From positions 62,001-126,000 of the forward strand of contig CAVVVF010000004.1 of assembly GCA_963751665.1 (NCBI GenBank): 64,000 bases of DNA. Reading direction: 5' to 3'. A program made the position numbers and the translations under genes. The DNA is from AC-69 sp963751665 (GTDB lineage Bacteria; Actinomycetota; UBA4738; HRBIN12). This document shows, piece by piece, positions 1 to 9,559 of the stretch; position 1 is the stretch's first letter; each line of letters opens with the position of its first letter. The notes under the pieces were generated by a model. It did not search any database, had not been told where the DNA came from, and was given only the letters and a program-made list of their open reading frames with translations.

Positions 1-2
1 AG

Positions 3-698
3 CCGCGGGTGGGGGTGGTCACGTTCCCCGGCTCGCTGGACGATCGCGACGCGATTCGGGCCGTCGCGCTGATGGGAGGCGAAGGCGTCCCGCTGTGGCA
101 CGCGGATCGCGATCTCCTCGGCGTGGACGCCGTCATCCTCCCGGGCGGGTTCTCCTACGGCGATTACCTTCGGACCGGCGCGATTGCGCGCTTCGCACCG
201 ATCATGGACGAGGTCCGGGCCTTCGCCGACCGGGGCGGCCCGGTGGTCGGCATCTGCAACGGGTTCCAGATCCTGTGCGAGGCGGGACTGCTGGACGGGG
301 CCCTCATCCGCAACCGCCGGCTCCGGTTCGTGTGCCGGTTCGTCGACGTGCGAGTGGAGACCTCGCTCTCGCCGATCACCGAGGGCCTGGTCCCCGGTGA
401 GGTCCTCCGCATCCCGGTGAAGCACGGCGAGGGGCAGTTCGTGGCTCGCCCCGACGACCTGGCACGGATCGAGGCCGAGGCGCTGGTCACGTTCCGGTAC
501 TGCGGGCCGGGGGGCGAGCTCGACGACGAGCACAACGTGAACGGCAGCACGGGCTCGATCGCGGGGATCAGGAACCCGCAGGGGAACGTGGCCGGGCTCA
601 TGCCCCACCCGGAGCATGCCGTCGATCCCGACGTGGGACCCACGGGTGGCCAGCCCCTCCTGGCATCGCTCCTCGCATTCGCCCTCGCCCGGGTCTGA
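3..698 (+). CDS. purQ: Phosphoribosylformylglycinamidine synthase, glutaminase subunit (5' end outside window)
   Basis: Class I glutamine amidotransferase subunit that releases ammonia from glutamine for PurL in step four of purine synthesis. The nucleophile elbow GICNGFQ places the catalytic Cys at about residue 83 counted from the GTG at 9, and the His/Glu pair lies in PHPEHAVD near the C-terminus. The frame is open through the left window edge and the residues before the GTG (PR) match the usual start of the family, so the true start probably lies outside. The stop is followed one base later by the purL start, indicating translational coupling in a pur operon. Length of about 230 residues is normal for PurQ. 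Confidence 0.95.
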   Translation, partial: PRVGVVTFPGSLDDRDAIRAVALMGGEGVPLWHADRDLLGVDAVILPGGFSYGDYLRTGAIARFAPIMDEVRAFADRGGPVVGICNGFQILCEAGLLDGALIRNRRLRFVCRFVDVRVETSLSPITEGLVPGEVLRIPVKHGEGQFVARPDDLARIEAEALVTFRYCGPGGELDDEHNVNGSTGSIAGIRNPQGNVAGLMPHPEHAVDPDVGPTGGQPLLASLLAFALARV

Positions 699-699
699 G

Positions 700-2901
700 G
701 TGAAGGTCGACCAGCCGCTGCACCGGGCCCTGGGCCTGACCGACGACGAGCTCGACCGGATCCGGGCCACGCTCGGCCGCGACCCCAACCGCACCGAGCT
801 GGCCATGTACGCCGCCATGTGGTCGGAACACTGCTCCTACAAGTCGAGCAAGGTCCACCTTCGCACCTTGCCCACGGCCGGGCCGCAAGTGCTGGTGGGC
901 CCGGGCCAGGATGCCGGCGCGGTCGACATCGGCGACGGCCTGGCCGCGGTGTTCAAGATGGAGTCGCACTCGCACCCCTCCGCGGTCGAGCCGTACCAGG
1001 GGGCGGCGACCGGCGTGGGAGGCATCGTCCGCGACATCGTGGCGATGGGGGCCCGGCCCGTTGCGCTCCTGGATCCCCTCCGGTTCGGGCCGCTGGCCGA
1101 GGAGCGCAACCGGTTCCTGTTCGGCGGAGTCGTCGCCGGGATCGGCGGCTACGGCAACTGCATCGGGGTGCCGACCGTGGGGGGCGAGATCCACTTCGCC
1201 GGGCCGCACTCGGCGAATCCCACCGTGAACGTCATGTGCGTGGGCATCGCGCCGGCCGATCGGTTGGTGACGGCGGATGGCAACATGCGCGAGGGCTCGA
1301 CGTTGGTCCTGATCGGCGCGGCCACCGGCCGGGACGGGATCGGCGGCGTGTCCGTGCTCGCGTCGCGCACCATCGAGGAAGACGCGGCGGAGACCAGGCC
1401 GAGCGTGCAGATCGGCGACCCCTTCGCCGGGAAGCTGCTCATCGAGGCCTGCCTGGAGCTCGTTGAAGGCGGCTTGCTTGAAGGCCTGCAGGACCTGGGG
1501 GGCGCCGGGCTCACATGCGCGGTGAGCGAGTCCGCGGCCCGAGCCGGGATGGGGGCGGAGCTCGATCTGGACGCCGTGCCGCTTCGCCAGCCGGGGCTCG
1601 AGGCGTTCGAGATCCTGACCAGCGAGTCGCAGGAGCGGATGCTCGCCGTCGTGGATCTCTCCAGGCTCGAGGCGGTCCAGGCCGTCTGCGCGAAGTGGGG
1701 CCTGTCCTCGGCGGTCGTGGGCACGCTCGTCGAAGGCGGGCGGCTCACCGTGCGTATAGACGGCGGGGGCGTCGCCGACGTCCCGGCCCGTTCGCTCGCC
1801 GACGACGGACCGGTCTACGAACGGCCCATGGAGCCGCCCGGCGGGCTGCACGAGATCCTGGAGGACGATCCCACCTTCGCGCCCGTTGACAGCGACCCGG
1901 CCGACGCGTTCCTCGCCGTCCTGTCGTCTCCGAACGTTGCGTCGAAGCGGTGGGCCTTCGAGCAGTACGACCAGCTGGTGCAGGGCGCCACGGTTGCCGG
2001 CCCCGGCGCCGACGCGGCCGTGATCCGGATCGAGGGGACGATGAAGGCCATGGCGCTGTCCTGCGATGGCAAGGGGCGATTCGGCCACCTCGACCCCTAT
2101 CTCGGCGCCGCCCACGCCGTGGCGGAAGCCGCACGCAACGTGGCGGTCATGGGGGCGACGCCGCTGGCGGTCACCAACTGCATGAACTTCGGCGACCCCG
2201 AGCGGCCCGAGGTGATGTGGCAGTTCGCCGAGTCGATCCGGGGGATGGGGGACGCCTGCCGGACGCTCGGCACGCCGGTCACCGGAGGGAACGTGAGCTT
2301 CTACAACGAGTCGGGTGGGTCCGCGATCTGGCCCACCCCGATCGTGGGGATGCTCGGGCTGATCGACGACTATCGGCTGCTGGTGCGGCCCGGCTTCCCC
2401 GGCGCCGGGTTGCTCGTCTACCTGGTGGGCGAGACCTTCCCCGAGCTCGGCGGCTCGGAGTTCGCCGAGGTTGTGCTGCGGACCGTGTCCGGGCACCCGC
2501 CGGCGCTCCACATGGCGAGGGAGGCCTCGCTCCATCGGATGTTGGTCGAGGGGGCGCGAGCGGACCTCCTGGCCTCGGCCCACGACTGCTCCGACGGTGG
2601 CCTGGCCGTCGCCCTGGCCGAGTCCGCCCTGGCCGGCGACACGGGGTTCGCCGTGTCGCTCCCGGGGGATGAGCCCTGGTACGTCGCGCTTTTCTCCGAG
2701 TCGGCGTCGCGAGCGGTCGTGTCGGTGGCGCCCGAGAAGGCCGAAGCCATGGAAGCGCTGGCCGCGGCGCATCACCTGCCGATCTCGCGATTGGGCGAGA
2801 CCGGCGGACCCCGGATGGTCTTCGATTCGCTCCTCGAGATGACCGTCGAGGAAGCTCGGTCCGCCCACGAGGACGCCATCCCAAAGCTGCTCGACGGCTG
2901 A
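700..2901 (+). CDS. purL: Phosphoribosylformylglycinamidine synthase, synthetase subunit
   Basis: ATP-dependent amidation of FGAR to FGAM, working with PurQ. At 733 residues this is the small bacterial PurL that needs separate PurQ (and usually PurS, which is not seen here and may lie upstream). Visible signatures are SEHCSYKSSK near residue 45, the nucleotide loop GRDGIGG, the central PurM-like ATP-binding repeats and HDCSDGGLAVALAE in the C-terminal half. The frame is open further upstream, but the GTG at 700, one base after the purQ stop, gives the family's normal N-terminus. No frameshift is apparent over 2.2 kb, in contrast to the next two genes. Confidence 0.96.
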   Translation: MKVDQPLHRALGLTDDELDRIRATLGRDPNRTELAMYAAMWSEHCSYKSSKVHLRTLPTAGPQVLVGPGQDAGAVDIGDGLAAVFKMESHSHPSAVEPYQGAATGVGGIVRDIVAMGARPVALLDPLRFGPLAEERNRFLFGGVVAGIGGYGNCIGVPTVGGEIHFAGPHSANPTVNVMCVGIAPADRLVTADGNMREGSTLVLIGAATGRDGIGGVSVLASRTIEEDAAETRPSVQIGDPFAGKLLIEACLELVEGGLLEGLQDLGGAGLTCAVSESAARAGMGAELDLDAVPLRQPGLEAFEILTSESQERMLAVVDLSRLEAVQAVCAKWGLSSAVVGTLVEGGRLTVRIDGGGVADVPARSLADDGPVYERPMEPPGGLHEILEDDPTFAPVDSDPADAFLAVLSSPNVASKRWAFEQYDQLVQGATVAGPGADAAVIRIEGTMKAMALSCDGKGRFGHLDPYLGAAHAVAEAARNVAVMGATPLAVTNCMNFGDPERPEVMWQFAESIRGMGDACRTLGTPVTGGNVSFYNESGGSAIWPTPIVGMLGLIDDYRLLVRPGFPGAGLLVYLVGETFPELGGSEFAEVVLRTVSGHPPALHMAREASLHRMLVEGARADLLASAHDCSDGGLAVALAESALAGDTGFAVSLPGDEPWYVALFSESASRAVVSVAPEKAEAMEALAAAHHLPISRLGETGGPRMVFDSLLEMTVEEARSAHEDAIPKLLDG

Positions 2902-2927
2902 CGGGCCCTGTTACCATCGCGCCACAG

Positions 2928-4330
2928 GTGGGAGCGGAGAGCCCGAAGGAGGAATGCGGCCTCTTCGGCGTGTGGGCGCCGGGCGAGGACGTATCCAGGC
3001 TCACCTACTTCGGCCTCTTCGCGCAGCAGCACCGGGGCCAGGAGTCGGCCGGCATGGCCGTCTCGGACGGCCAGCACATCCTGGTCTACAAGGAGCTCGG
3101 CCTGGTCTCGCAGGTGTTCAACGAGGCCACGCTCACAACCCTCCAGGGCGACCTCGGGATCGGGCACACCCGATACTCCACGACCGGGTCGACCACGTGG
3201 GAGAACGCGCAGCCCGCGTTCAAGACCGACGGCGAACGCTCGCTGGCCCTGGGCCACAACGGCAACCTGGTCAACACGGCGGAGCTGGCCGAACGGGCCG
3301 GCCGGAGCCGCCGCCGCCACCACCGACTCGGACCTGGTCGCCGGGATCCTGGCGGGCCGGCTCGAGGCCGGCCTGTGGGACGCATCGCTGGCCGTGCTCC
3401 CCGATCTCCGGGGCGCGTTCTGCTTCGTCATGATGGACGAACGGAGCCTGTACGCGGCCCGCGATCCCCACGGCCTGCGGCCGCTGTCGGTCGGGAGGCT
3501 TCCGAACGGCTATTGCATCGCGTCGGAGACCTGCGCTCTGGACATCGTCGGCGCCACGTTCATCCGCGACGTCGAGCCGGGCGAGCTGATCAGGATCGAC
3601 GACCGGGGCCCCCGCTCGGCCCGCTTCGCGGAGAGTCCCCGGAAGGCGCTGTGCATCTTCGAGTTCGTGTATCTGGCCCGGGCGGACTCCCGGATCCAGG
3701 GGACCACCGTGCACGAGGTTCGCCGCGAGCTCGGCCGCCGCCTCGCCGTGGAGGCCCCGGCCGATGCCGACATGGTGATCCCGGTGCCGGACACCGGACA
3801 CTCGGCGGCGCAGGGGTACGCGGAAGTGTCGGGCATCCCCTACGGCGAAGGCCTGATGAAGAACCGGTACGTGGGCCGGACGTTCATCCAGCCCTCGCAA
3901 TCGCTCCGCGAACGCGGCGTGAAGCTGAAGCTGAATCCGATCCCCGACGCCATCCGGGGCAAGCGGCTGGTGGTCATCGACGACTCGATCGTGCGCGGCA
4001 CCACCACTCGCCAGATCGTGCAGGCCCTTCGGGAGGCCGGAGCGGCCGAGGTCCACACCCGGATCACCTGTCCGCCGATCCAGTGGCCGTGCTTCTACGG
4101 CATCGACATGCCGACCCGGCACGAGCTGGTCGCCTCCGACCTCTCGGTGGAGGAGATCCGGCGGTTCGTCGGCGCCGACTCGCTCGGGTACCTGTCGCTG
4201 GAGGGGATGGTGGCGGCCACCGGGGCTCCCGAAGGACGACTTCTGCCGGGCCTGCTTCGACGGCGAGTACCCGATCGAGGTGCCCGAGGGGACCGGCAAG
4301 TTCCTGCTGGAGCAGCCCGCCAGGTCGTGA
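2928..4330 (+). CDS. purF: Amidophosphoribosyltransferase, two apparent frameshifts
   Basis: First committed step of purine synthesis: PRPP plus glutamine to phosphoribosylamine. From the GTG at 2928 the N-terminus reads MGAESPKEECGLFGVW. Cys10 would be the glutaminase nucleophile exposed after propeptide cleavage. The glutaminase domain then leaves frame in the GC-repeat around 3296-3320 and resumes in another frame (DLRGAFCFVMMD), continuing through the phosphoribosyltransferase domain with the PRPP loop VVIDDSIVRGTT near 3980. A second shift near 4235 restores the C-terminus DDFCRACFDGEYPIEVP and a TGA at 4328. Both shifts interrupt conserved sequence and are probably indel errors. The stop overlaps the purM start (GTGA). 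Confidence 0.9.
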
Positions 4331-5341
4331 GCGGCGCCTACCGGCGGGCCGGGGTCGACCGGGGCGCCGCGGCGAAGGCGGTCGACCTGATCCGGGACCT
4401 CGCGCGCGGCGCCACGCGGCCCGAGGTCGCTGAAGGGGTCGGCGGCTTCGCCGGGCTGTTCCGGATCGGAGAGGGGCGCTACCTCGCCGCCGCCACGGAC
4501 GGGGTGGGGACCAAGCTCGACGTGGCCCGCATGGCGGGTCGCCTGTCGACGGTCGGCATCGACCTCGTGGCCATGTGCGCCGACGACGTCGCGTGCACCG
4601 GGGCCGAACCGCTGTTCTTCCTCGACTACCTGGCGATGGGGAAGGTCGGGCCGGAGGACGCGGCGGCGATCGTCGAGGGGATCGCCGAGGGCTGCCGGCG
4701 CGCCGGCTGCGCGCTCCTGGGCGGCGAGACGGCCGAGCATCCCGGCGTGATGGGCGAGGAGCAGCTCGACCTGGCCGGGTTCTGCGTGGGGGTCGTCGAC
4801 GACGAGGGGCTGATCGGGCCGCATCGCGTCCGCGAGGGCGATGTGCTCGTCGGCCTAGCCTCGACCGGTCTCCACGCGAACGGGTACAGCTTGGTCCGCT
4901 CCGCGCTGCTGGCGGAAGGTGCACACGTCCTTCAGGCCGTGCCGGAGGGCTTCACCCGCCCGCTTGCCGACGAGCTGCTCGAGCCGACGGCGATCTACGC
5001 GCCGCTCGTCGTGTCGCTCGCCCGCGCCGGCATCGTGCACGCGGCCGCGCACGTGACGGGCGGCGGCCTGCCCGAGAACGTGCCGCGTGCCCTCCCCGAT
5101 GGGCTGGGGGCCGAGATCGACCTCGGCAGCTGGCCGGTGCCCCCGATCTTCGAGTTGGTGCGGAAGGCGGCGGACGCGTCGGACGACGACATGTTCGCCA
5201 CGTTCAACATGGGCGTGGGGATGGTGCTCGTTGTCGGGCCCGACCGGGAGGATGAGGTGGTCGCGCGGGCTCGCCGACGCGGGGACCCGCCCGTACCGGA
5301 TCGGCCGCGTGAGCGGTGGAACCGGGCTCTCGCTCCGTTAG
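4327..5341 (+). CDS. purM: Phosphoribosylformylglycinamidine cyclo-ligase (AIR synthetase), one apparent frameshift
   Basis: ATP-dependent cyclisation of FGAM to AIR, the step after PurL. The GTG at 4327 overlaps the purF stop and begins VSGAYRRAGVD, the usual PurM N-terminus. The ATP-binding motif DGVGTK is near residue 60, GGETAEHPGVM near 140 and the late FNMGVGMVLVV motif near 295. After that motif the frame breaks near 5265. The correct C-terminus (AGTRPYRIGRVSGGTG) is in the neighbouring frame and stops at 5341, giving about 338 residues as expected. Without the break the frame would run on to 5403 with a tail unlike PurM. Confidence 0.92.
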
Positions 5342-5452
5342 CCAGGAATAACTACGACTACCGGTCCGGGGGTCTACTTCGACCGGCACCTCGAAAACGG
5401 TAGCCCGGGCGATTACCGCAACACAGGCTTGTCCGTACCCTTGGAGCCGAGG

Positions 5453-5836
5453 ATGGACGCCCCCCCGCAGACCAGCGTGCTCGTCGTCGACGATGAACCA
5501 CAGGTCGTCTGGATGCTTCAGTTCAGCCTGGAAGCCGAGGGGTTCCAGACCTTCGCCGCACGGGACGGCCGGGCGGCGCTCGACGAGCTCCGCCAGCACC
5601 GCCCGCAGCTCATGCTGCTCGACATCATGATGCCGGTCATGGACGGCTGGAGCGTGCTCCAGCAGATCCAGGAGCTTCCCGAGGGCGAGCGGCCCCGGGT
5701 GGTCGTGGTCTCGGCCCGGGCCAGCCTCCGCGACCGGGCCAAGGCAGCCGAGCTCGGTGCCGACGCCTTCGTGGCCAAGCCGTTCAACGTGGACGACCTG
5801 CTGGGCGTCCTGCACCGCCTGGAGAAGGCCAGCTAG
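5453..5836 (+). CDS. Single-domain response regulator (receiver only)
   Basis: A 127-residue CheY-like receiver with no output domain. The acidic pair is VVDDEP at the N-terminus, the phospho-acceptor Asp is in LLDIMMPVMDGW, and the switch Lys is in FVAKPFNVDDLL. The ATG at 5453 is preferred over a TTG at 5429 because GGAG lies six bases upstream and the resulting protein starts just before the first beta strand. No histidine kinase is adjacent. It follows purM by about 110 bases and converges on the leftward operon ending at 5857, so it is probably its own transcript. The partner kinase and output are unknown. Confidence 0.85.
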   Translation: MDAPPQTSVLVVDDEPQVVWMLQFSLEAEGFQTFAARDGRAALDELRQHRPQLMLLDIMMPVMDGWSVLQQIQELPEGERPRVVVVSARASLRDRAKAAELGADAFVAKPFNVDDLLGVLHRLEKAS

Positions 5837-5856
5837 ATCCGGTTCGCGGCAAGGAC

Positions 5857-6258
5857 TCAGTGCGAGAAGCGCTGGTGGTCCTTCGGCACGACCGTCGTCC
5901 CCACCGCCTTGCACGTGAGGATGGGCTCCTTCAGGAACTCCGCGGCCGACTCGGAAACGTCGGACCGGGGCCCCCCGATCTTCCACACCTCGAACTCGCA
6001 CCGTCGCGACGTGTTCCCCACCGACACGATCCTGCCCCTGGCCTCGATCCAGTCGCCCGCGTACAGCGGATGGAGGAACTCGACCGACTCGTAGGCCCGG
6101 AACAGGCCCTCGTCGCCGTCATGGCGCATGGCCAGCTCCGTGATGAGGTCGCCGATCACCTCGAGCTGCTTGGCCCCGGCCACCAGGTTGCCGCCGTAGT
6201 GGGCGTCCTCGCTCCCCAGTCGACGGCGGATGAAGGCGGTGGGTAGCTCCTCGGCCAT
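5857..6258 (-). CDS. kal: 3-aminobutyryl-CoA ammonia-lyase family protein (hotdog fold)
   Basis: A 133-residue protein that matches the Kal family of lysine-fermenting bacteria along its length as I recall it: DAHYGGNLV near residue 18, a long stretch around RHDGDEGLFRAYESVEFL, YAGDWIEA, VGNTSRR and the late EPILTCKAVGT. Kal removes ammonia from 3-aminobutyryl-CoA to give crotonyl-CoA. No other kam/kdd/kce lysine-fermentation gene is visible in the window, so the physiological substrate is open. It is the last gene of the leftward E1-E2-BtuF-like operon, about 20 bases after the small SH3-like gene. Family assignment rests on remembered sequence and is fairly firm. Pathway role is inference. 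Confidence 0.75.
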   Translation of the reverse strand: MAEELPTAFIRRRLGSEDAHYGGNLVAGAKQLEVIGDLITELAMRHDGDEGLFRAYESVEFLHPLYAGDWIEARGRIVSVGNTSRRCEFEVWKIGGPRSDVSESAAEFLKEPILTCKAVGTTVVPKDHQRFSH

Positions 6259-6279
6259 CTGCTGCGACCTCCGCGGGTC

Positions 6280-6488
6280 CTAGGGGGAGACGATCTTCCC
6301 GAAGCGCACGCCGCGCTTGGGGACCCGGGCCAGCTCGCCGTCCTTCGTACGAACCAGGTACGTCTCCGCCTCCTCGTCGTAGGACTCGAGGACGCCGACG
6401 GCCTCCCCGATGTAGCCGTTCGGCAGCTCGAACTGGAACGAGACTCGCTTGCCGACGTCGCCGGCGTGACCGGGTTCGGGCCCTTCAT
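6280..6488 (-). CDS. Small SH3-like domain protein, start uncertain
   Basis: The recognisable coding sequence runs from VSFQFELPNGYIGEAVG to the stop at 6280, about 55 residues with alternating beta strands and basic turns. It resembles the small SH3-like domain found at the N-terminus of some actinobacterial acetyltransferases (Rv0428c type), here standing alone. No ATG, GTG or TTG occurs in frame at a sensible place. The ATG at 6488 is out of frame with the body by one base, so either a single indel lies between 6450 and 6488 or a non-standard start is used. It sits between the BtuF-like gene and kal and is probably co-transcribed. Function unknown. Confidence 0.5.
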
Positions 6489-6511
6489 CGGCGCAGGATA
6501 CCGGACCCCGG

Positions 6512-7429
6512 TTACCGCTCGACCCGGGTGATGGACCCCTCCGGAGGCTCGGGGAAGGCCTGGGGATGCACGGCCCACGCCAGGATCTCCAGCCCATCCA
6601 CGATCCGCGGTCCCGGACGGGAGAAGAACGAGGTCGCGTCGACCGCGAACACCGTCCCCTCGCGCGCCGCCGGGGTCTCGACGAACTCGGCGTTGCGGTA
6701 GAGCTGCGCGGCCTCCTCCTCTGCCTCCTCCAGGTAGTAGCCGCAGGGCATGAACACCACGACCTCGGGGTTCGCGTCCCGGATCTCTCGCCAGGTCACC
6801 ACCCGGGAGGGTTGCTCCTTCTCGGTCAGCAGGTTCACCCCGCCCACCATCTCCACCATGTCGGGGACCCAGTGGCCCGCTGCGAACGGCGGATCGAACC
6901 ATTCCTGGCACAGGACCCGGATCGAGGGGAGGCGGAGGGCCTTGGCCCTGACGGCCTCGACCCGGGCGCGGAGCGCGCCGACGATCTCGTCGGCGCGCTC
7001 CGCCCTCTCCAGCAGCTTGCCGACCGCTCGGATGCCCTCAAGGACCTCGTCGAACGTGTGGGGATCGAGCGAGAGGACCTTCGCGTCGCGAACGCCGATC
7101 TCCTCGAGCGCCTCCTGCACCTGCCCGCTCGGCACCGCGCACACCCGGCACAGGTCCTGCGTCAGGATCACGTCGGGCTGGAGCTGTTGGATCAGCTCCT
7201 TCTCCAGGACGTAGATGGGCTCCTTGCGGTCCATCCGCTCCCGGACCGCCTCGTCGATCTCGCGGGAGGAGAGCGGCCGGCCCTGGGGAAGCGCGCTCCT
7301 GACCACCACGGGCTTGGACGTCGCTTCCGGCGGGTAGTCGCACTCGTACGTCACGCCGACCAGGTCGTCGCCCAGGCCGAGCGCGTACACGATCTCCGTG
7401 GCCGAGGGGAGGAGGGACACGATCCTCAT
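6512..7429 (-). CDS. Cobalamin-binding (BtuF-like) periplasmic-binding-fold protein
   Basis: Starts MRIVSLLPSATEIVYALGLG, typical of the BtuF/FhuD-type metal-chelate binding fold, and runs 305 residues. No signal peptide or lipobox is visible, so it may be cytoplasmic, and no ABC permease or ATPase lies nearby. A Cys-rich turn (QDLCRVCAVP) sits near residue 98. The open frame extends upstream into E2 coding sequence, but GGAGG lies ten bases before the ATG at 7429 and the preceding E2 stop overlaps that ATG once a frameshift is corrected. Such stand-alone proteins are usually annotated as cobalamin-binding. The ligand is not proven by sequence. Confidence 0.75.
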   Translation of the reverse strand: MRIVSLLPSATEIVYALGLGDDLVGVTYECDYPPEATSKPVVVRSALPQGRPLSSREIDEAVRERMDRKEPIYVLEKELIQQLQPDVILTQDLCRVCAVPSGQVQEALEEIGVRDAKVLSLDPHTFDEVLEGIRAVGKLLERAERADEIVGALRARVEAVRAKALRLPSIRVLCQEWFDPPFAAGHWVPDMVEMVGGVNLLTEKEQPSRVVTWREIRDANPEVVVFMPCGYYLEEAEEEAAQLYRNAEFVETPAAREGTVFAVDATSFFSRPGPRIVDGLEILAWAVHPQAFPEPPEGSITRVER

Positions 7430-8585
7430 CGGGGAAGTGCCTCCAGCCGCTCGCGTGACCCGAGGAGCGTCGACGAGGTCGCCGAACGCCCGGCCCGCGG
7501 TCGCGCCGTCGAGCAGCCGGTGGTCGAACGTGAGCGAGAGCGTGCACGCCGGCCGGGCCACCACCTGGCCGTCGACGACCAGCGCCCGCGGGGGCGATCG
7601 CGCCGAGGCCGAGGATGGCGGCCTGGGCCCGGTTGATGATGGGCGTGCCGAACTCCGAGCCGTAGCTCCCCGTGTTCGTCACGGTGATCGTTCCCCCGGT
7701 CATCTCCTCGATCCGGATGGAGCCGTCGCGGGCCGCCGAGGCCAGCCGCTCGATCTCGGCCGCGATCTGGCCGATCGACCGGTCCCCGACGTCGCGAACC
7801 ACCGGGACAAGGAGCCCTCGTTCGGTGTCGGTGGCGATGCCGACGTGGACCCGCCGGTGCAACCAGATCTCGCCCTGCTCGGCCATGTACGACGCGTTCA
7901 GGCTCGATGTAACGTGCAGACGTCGGCCAGGGCCCGGACCACGATGGGGAGCGGCGACAGCCCGGCCTCTGTGCGGAAGGCCTCGAGCGCGGTGCAGTCG
8001 AGCGTCCGGAACGTGGTGACCTGCGGCACCTCCCGCACGACCCGCGTGAGGTTCTCGGCGATCGTTCGCCTGATCATCGAGATGGGCCGGACGTCGGCGT
8101 CCGTCGGCATCATGACCGTCCACAGGGCCCGGGCTCCGGCACGCTCCTCCGCGGGCGCTGCCATCCCCTCCTCGGCCCCGGCCGGTCCCGACCCGGCGGC
8201 ACGCTCCACGTCCTCGTGCGTGACCCGTCCCTCCGGGCCCGAGCCCGCGATGCCGGATAGCTCGACCCCGAGCTCCTTGGCGCGTCTGCGAACGGCCGGC
8301 GTGGCGGCCGCCACATGCCCGGCCTCCTCTGAGGCCCTCGGACTCGAGCGTGTCGAACGTGACGAGCGGCGCCCCCACCTTCACCGTCTCTCCCGCCGCC
8401 GCGTGGAGCCTGGCGATGGTCCCGGCGAACGGGGAGGGGATCTCCACGGTGGCCTTTGCCGTCTCAACCTCGACGATCGGCTGGTTCAGCGAGACCTGTT
8501 CACCCTCCTTCACCAACCAGGCGTTGACCGTGGCATCCTCCAGGCCCTCGCCCAGGTCCGGCAGCGCGAAGACCCGCTCGGCCAT
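7426..8585 (-). CDS. 2-oxoacid dehydrogenase complex, dihydrolipoamide acyltransferase (E2), about four apparent frameshifts
   Basis: Core acyltransferase of a pyruvate/branched-chain 2-oxoacid dehydrogenase. Order: one lipoyl domain (FALPDLGEGLEDATV at the start, lipoyl Lys in VEVETAKATVEI), a peripheral subunit-binding domain (PAVRRRAKELGVEL...GSGPEGRVTHEDV), then the catalytic domain with FDHRLLDGA. The frame changes near 8330, 7905, 7595 and 7480. Each fragment joins the next at the expected place. Correcting the last shift gives a C-terminus GSRERLEALPR and a TGA overlapping the next ATG. The start overlaps the E1beta stop (TGATG). All fragments agree with one about 385-residue protein. 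Confidence 0.85.
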
Positions 8586-9559
8586 CAGTAGCTCACCACC
8601 CTGCGCACGGCGGCTGCGATCCGCTCGATGCTCGGCAGATACCGCTGCTCCAGCGCCGCCGGCGGGTACGGCACGTCGTAGCCGGTGACCCGAAGGACGG
8701 GCGCTTCCAGGTAGTCGAAACCCTCCTCCATGATCCGGGCCGCGATCTCGGCGCCCATCCCCAGGGTGCGAGGCGCCTCGTGCACGACGACGACCCTGCC
8801 GGTCTTGCGCACGGACTCGGCGAGCGTGTCGAGGTCGAGGGGGACGAGGGATCGCAGATCGAGCACGCGGCACGAGATGCGCTCACGGGCCAGTGCCTCG
8901 GCGGCCTCCAGGCATCTGGTGACCATGGCCCCGTACGTGACGAGCGTGCAGGCGTCGCCCTCCCGACGGACCCAGGCCCGGCCGATGCGCGGGCCGTCGA
9001 CGGCGAGCTCGCCCTGTTCCTTGGCCCAGTACCGGGCTTTCGGCTCGAGGAAGATCACCGGGTCGGGATCGGCGATAGCGAGCGACAGGAGCCGGTAGGC
9101 GTCGAGCGCACCCGAGGGGACCACGACCTTCAGCCCGGCCGTGTGCGCGTAATAGGTCTCGGGGCTCTCCCCGTGGTGCTCCTTGCCCCTGATCCCGCCG
9201 AACGACGGGATCCGGATGACGATCGGCATCGACGTCCGGCCGCGCGTGCGGTTGCGATACTTGGCGATGTGGCTGACGACCTGGTCGAGCGCGGGATAGG
9301 AGAACCCGTCGAACTGCATCTCGGCGATGGGCCGCCAACCCGCGAGCGAGAGGCCGACGCAGATCCCGGCGATCCCCGCCTCCGCGATCGGCGTGTTGAA
9401 CACACGCTCCTTGCCGAACTCGCGCTGCAGGCCCTCGGTGACCCGATACACGCCGCCGAGCTCACCGACGTCCTCGCCGAACACCAGCGTCCGAGGGTCC
9501 TTCGTCATGGCGTCGCGGAGCGCAGCGTTCAGCGCCGCGACCATCGTGTACTCAGCCAT
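8585..9559 (-). CDS. 2-oxoacid dehydrogenase E1 component, beta subunit
   Basis: A 324-residue transketolase-like beta subunit. Signatures: VFGEDVGELGGVYRVTEGL near residue 27, FNTPIAEAGIAG, the loop FGGIRGKEHHGES, and the C-terminal transketolase domain with DLRSLVPLDLDTL and VHEAPRTLGMGAEIAA. Together with the alpha subunit it decarboxylates a 2-oxoacid with thiamine diphosphate and acylates the E2 lipoyl group. The start overlaps the alpha-subunit stop by eight bases and its stop overlaps the E2 start, so the three are translationally coupled. No frameshift. Whether the substrate is pyruvate or branched-chain oxoacids cannot be told from motifs alone. No E3 is in the window. Confidence 0.9.
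   Translation of the reverse strand: MAEYTMVAALNAALRDAMTKDPRTLVFGEDVGELGGVYRVTEGLQREFGKERVFNTPIAEAGIAGICVGLSLAGWRPIAEMQFDGFSYPALDQVVSHIAKYRNRTRGRTSMPIVIRIPSFGGIRGKEHHGESPETYYAHTAGLKVVVPSGALDAYRLLSLAIADPDPVIFLEPKARYWAKEQGELAVDGPRIGRAWVRREGDACTLVTYGAMVTRCLEAAEALARERISCRVLDLRSLVPLDLDTLAESVRKTGRVVVVHEAPRTLGMGAEIAARIMEEGFDYLEAPVLRVTGYDVPYPPAALEQRYLPSIERIAAAVRRVVSY

Noticed and set aside
598..2868. Long leftward open frame opposite purL
   Set aside because: It is the antisense of purL. High GC makes long antisense frames common, and the composition (Arg/Gly/His/Pro) has no domain.
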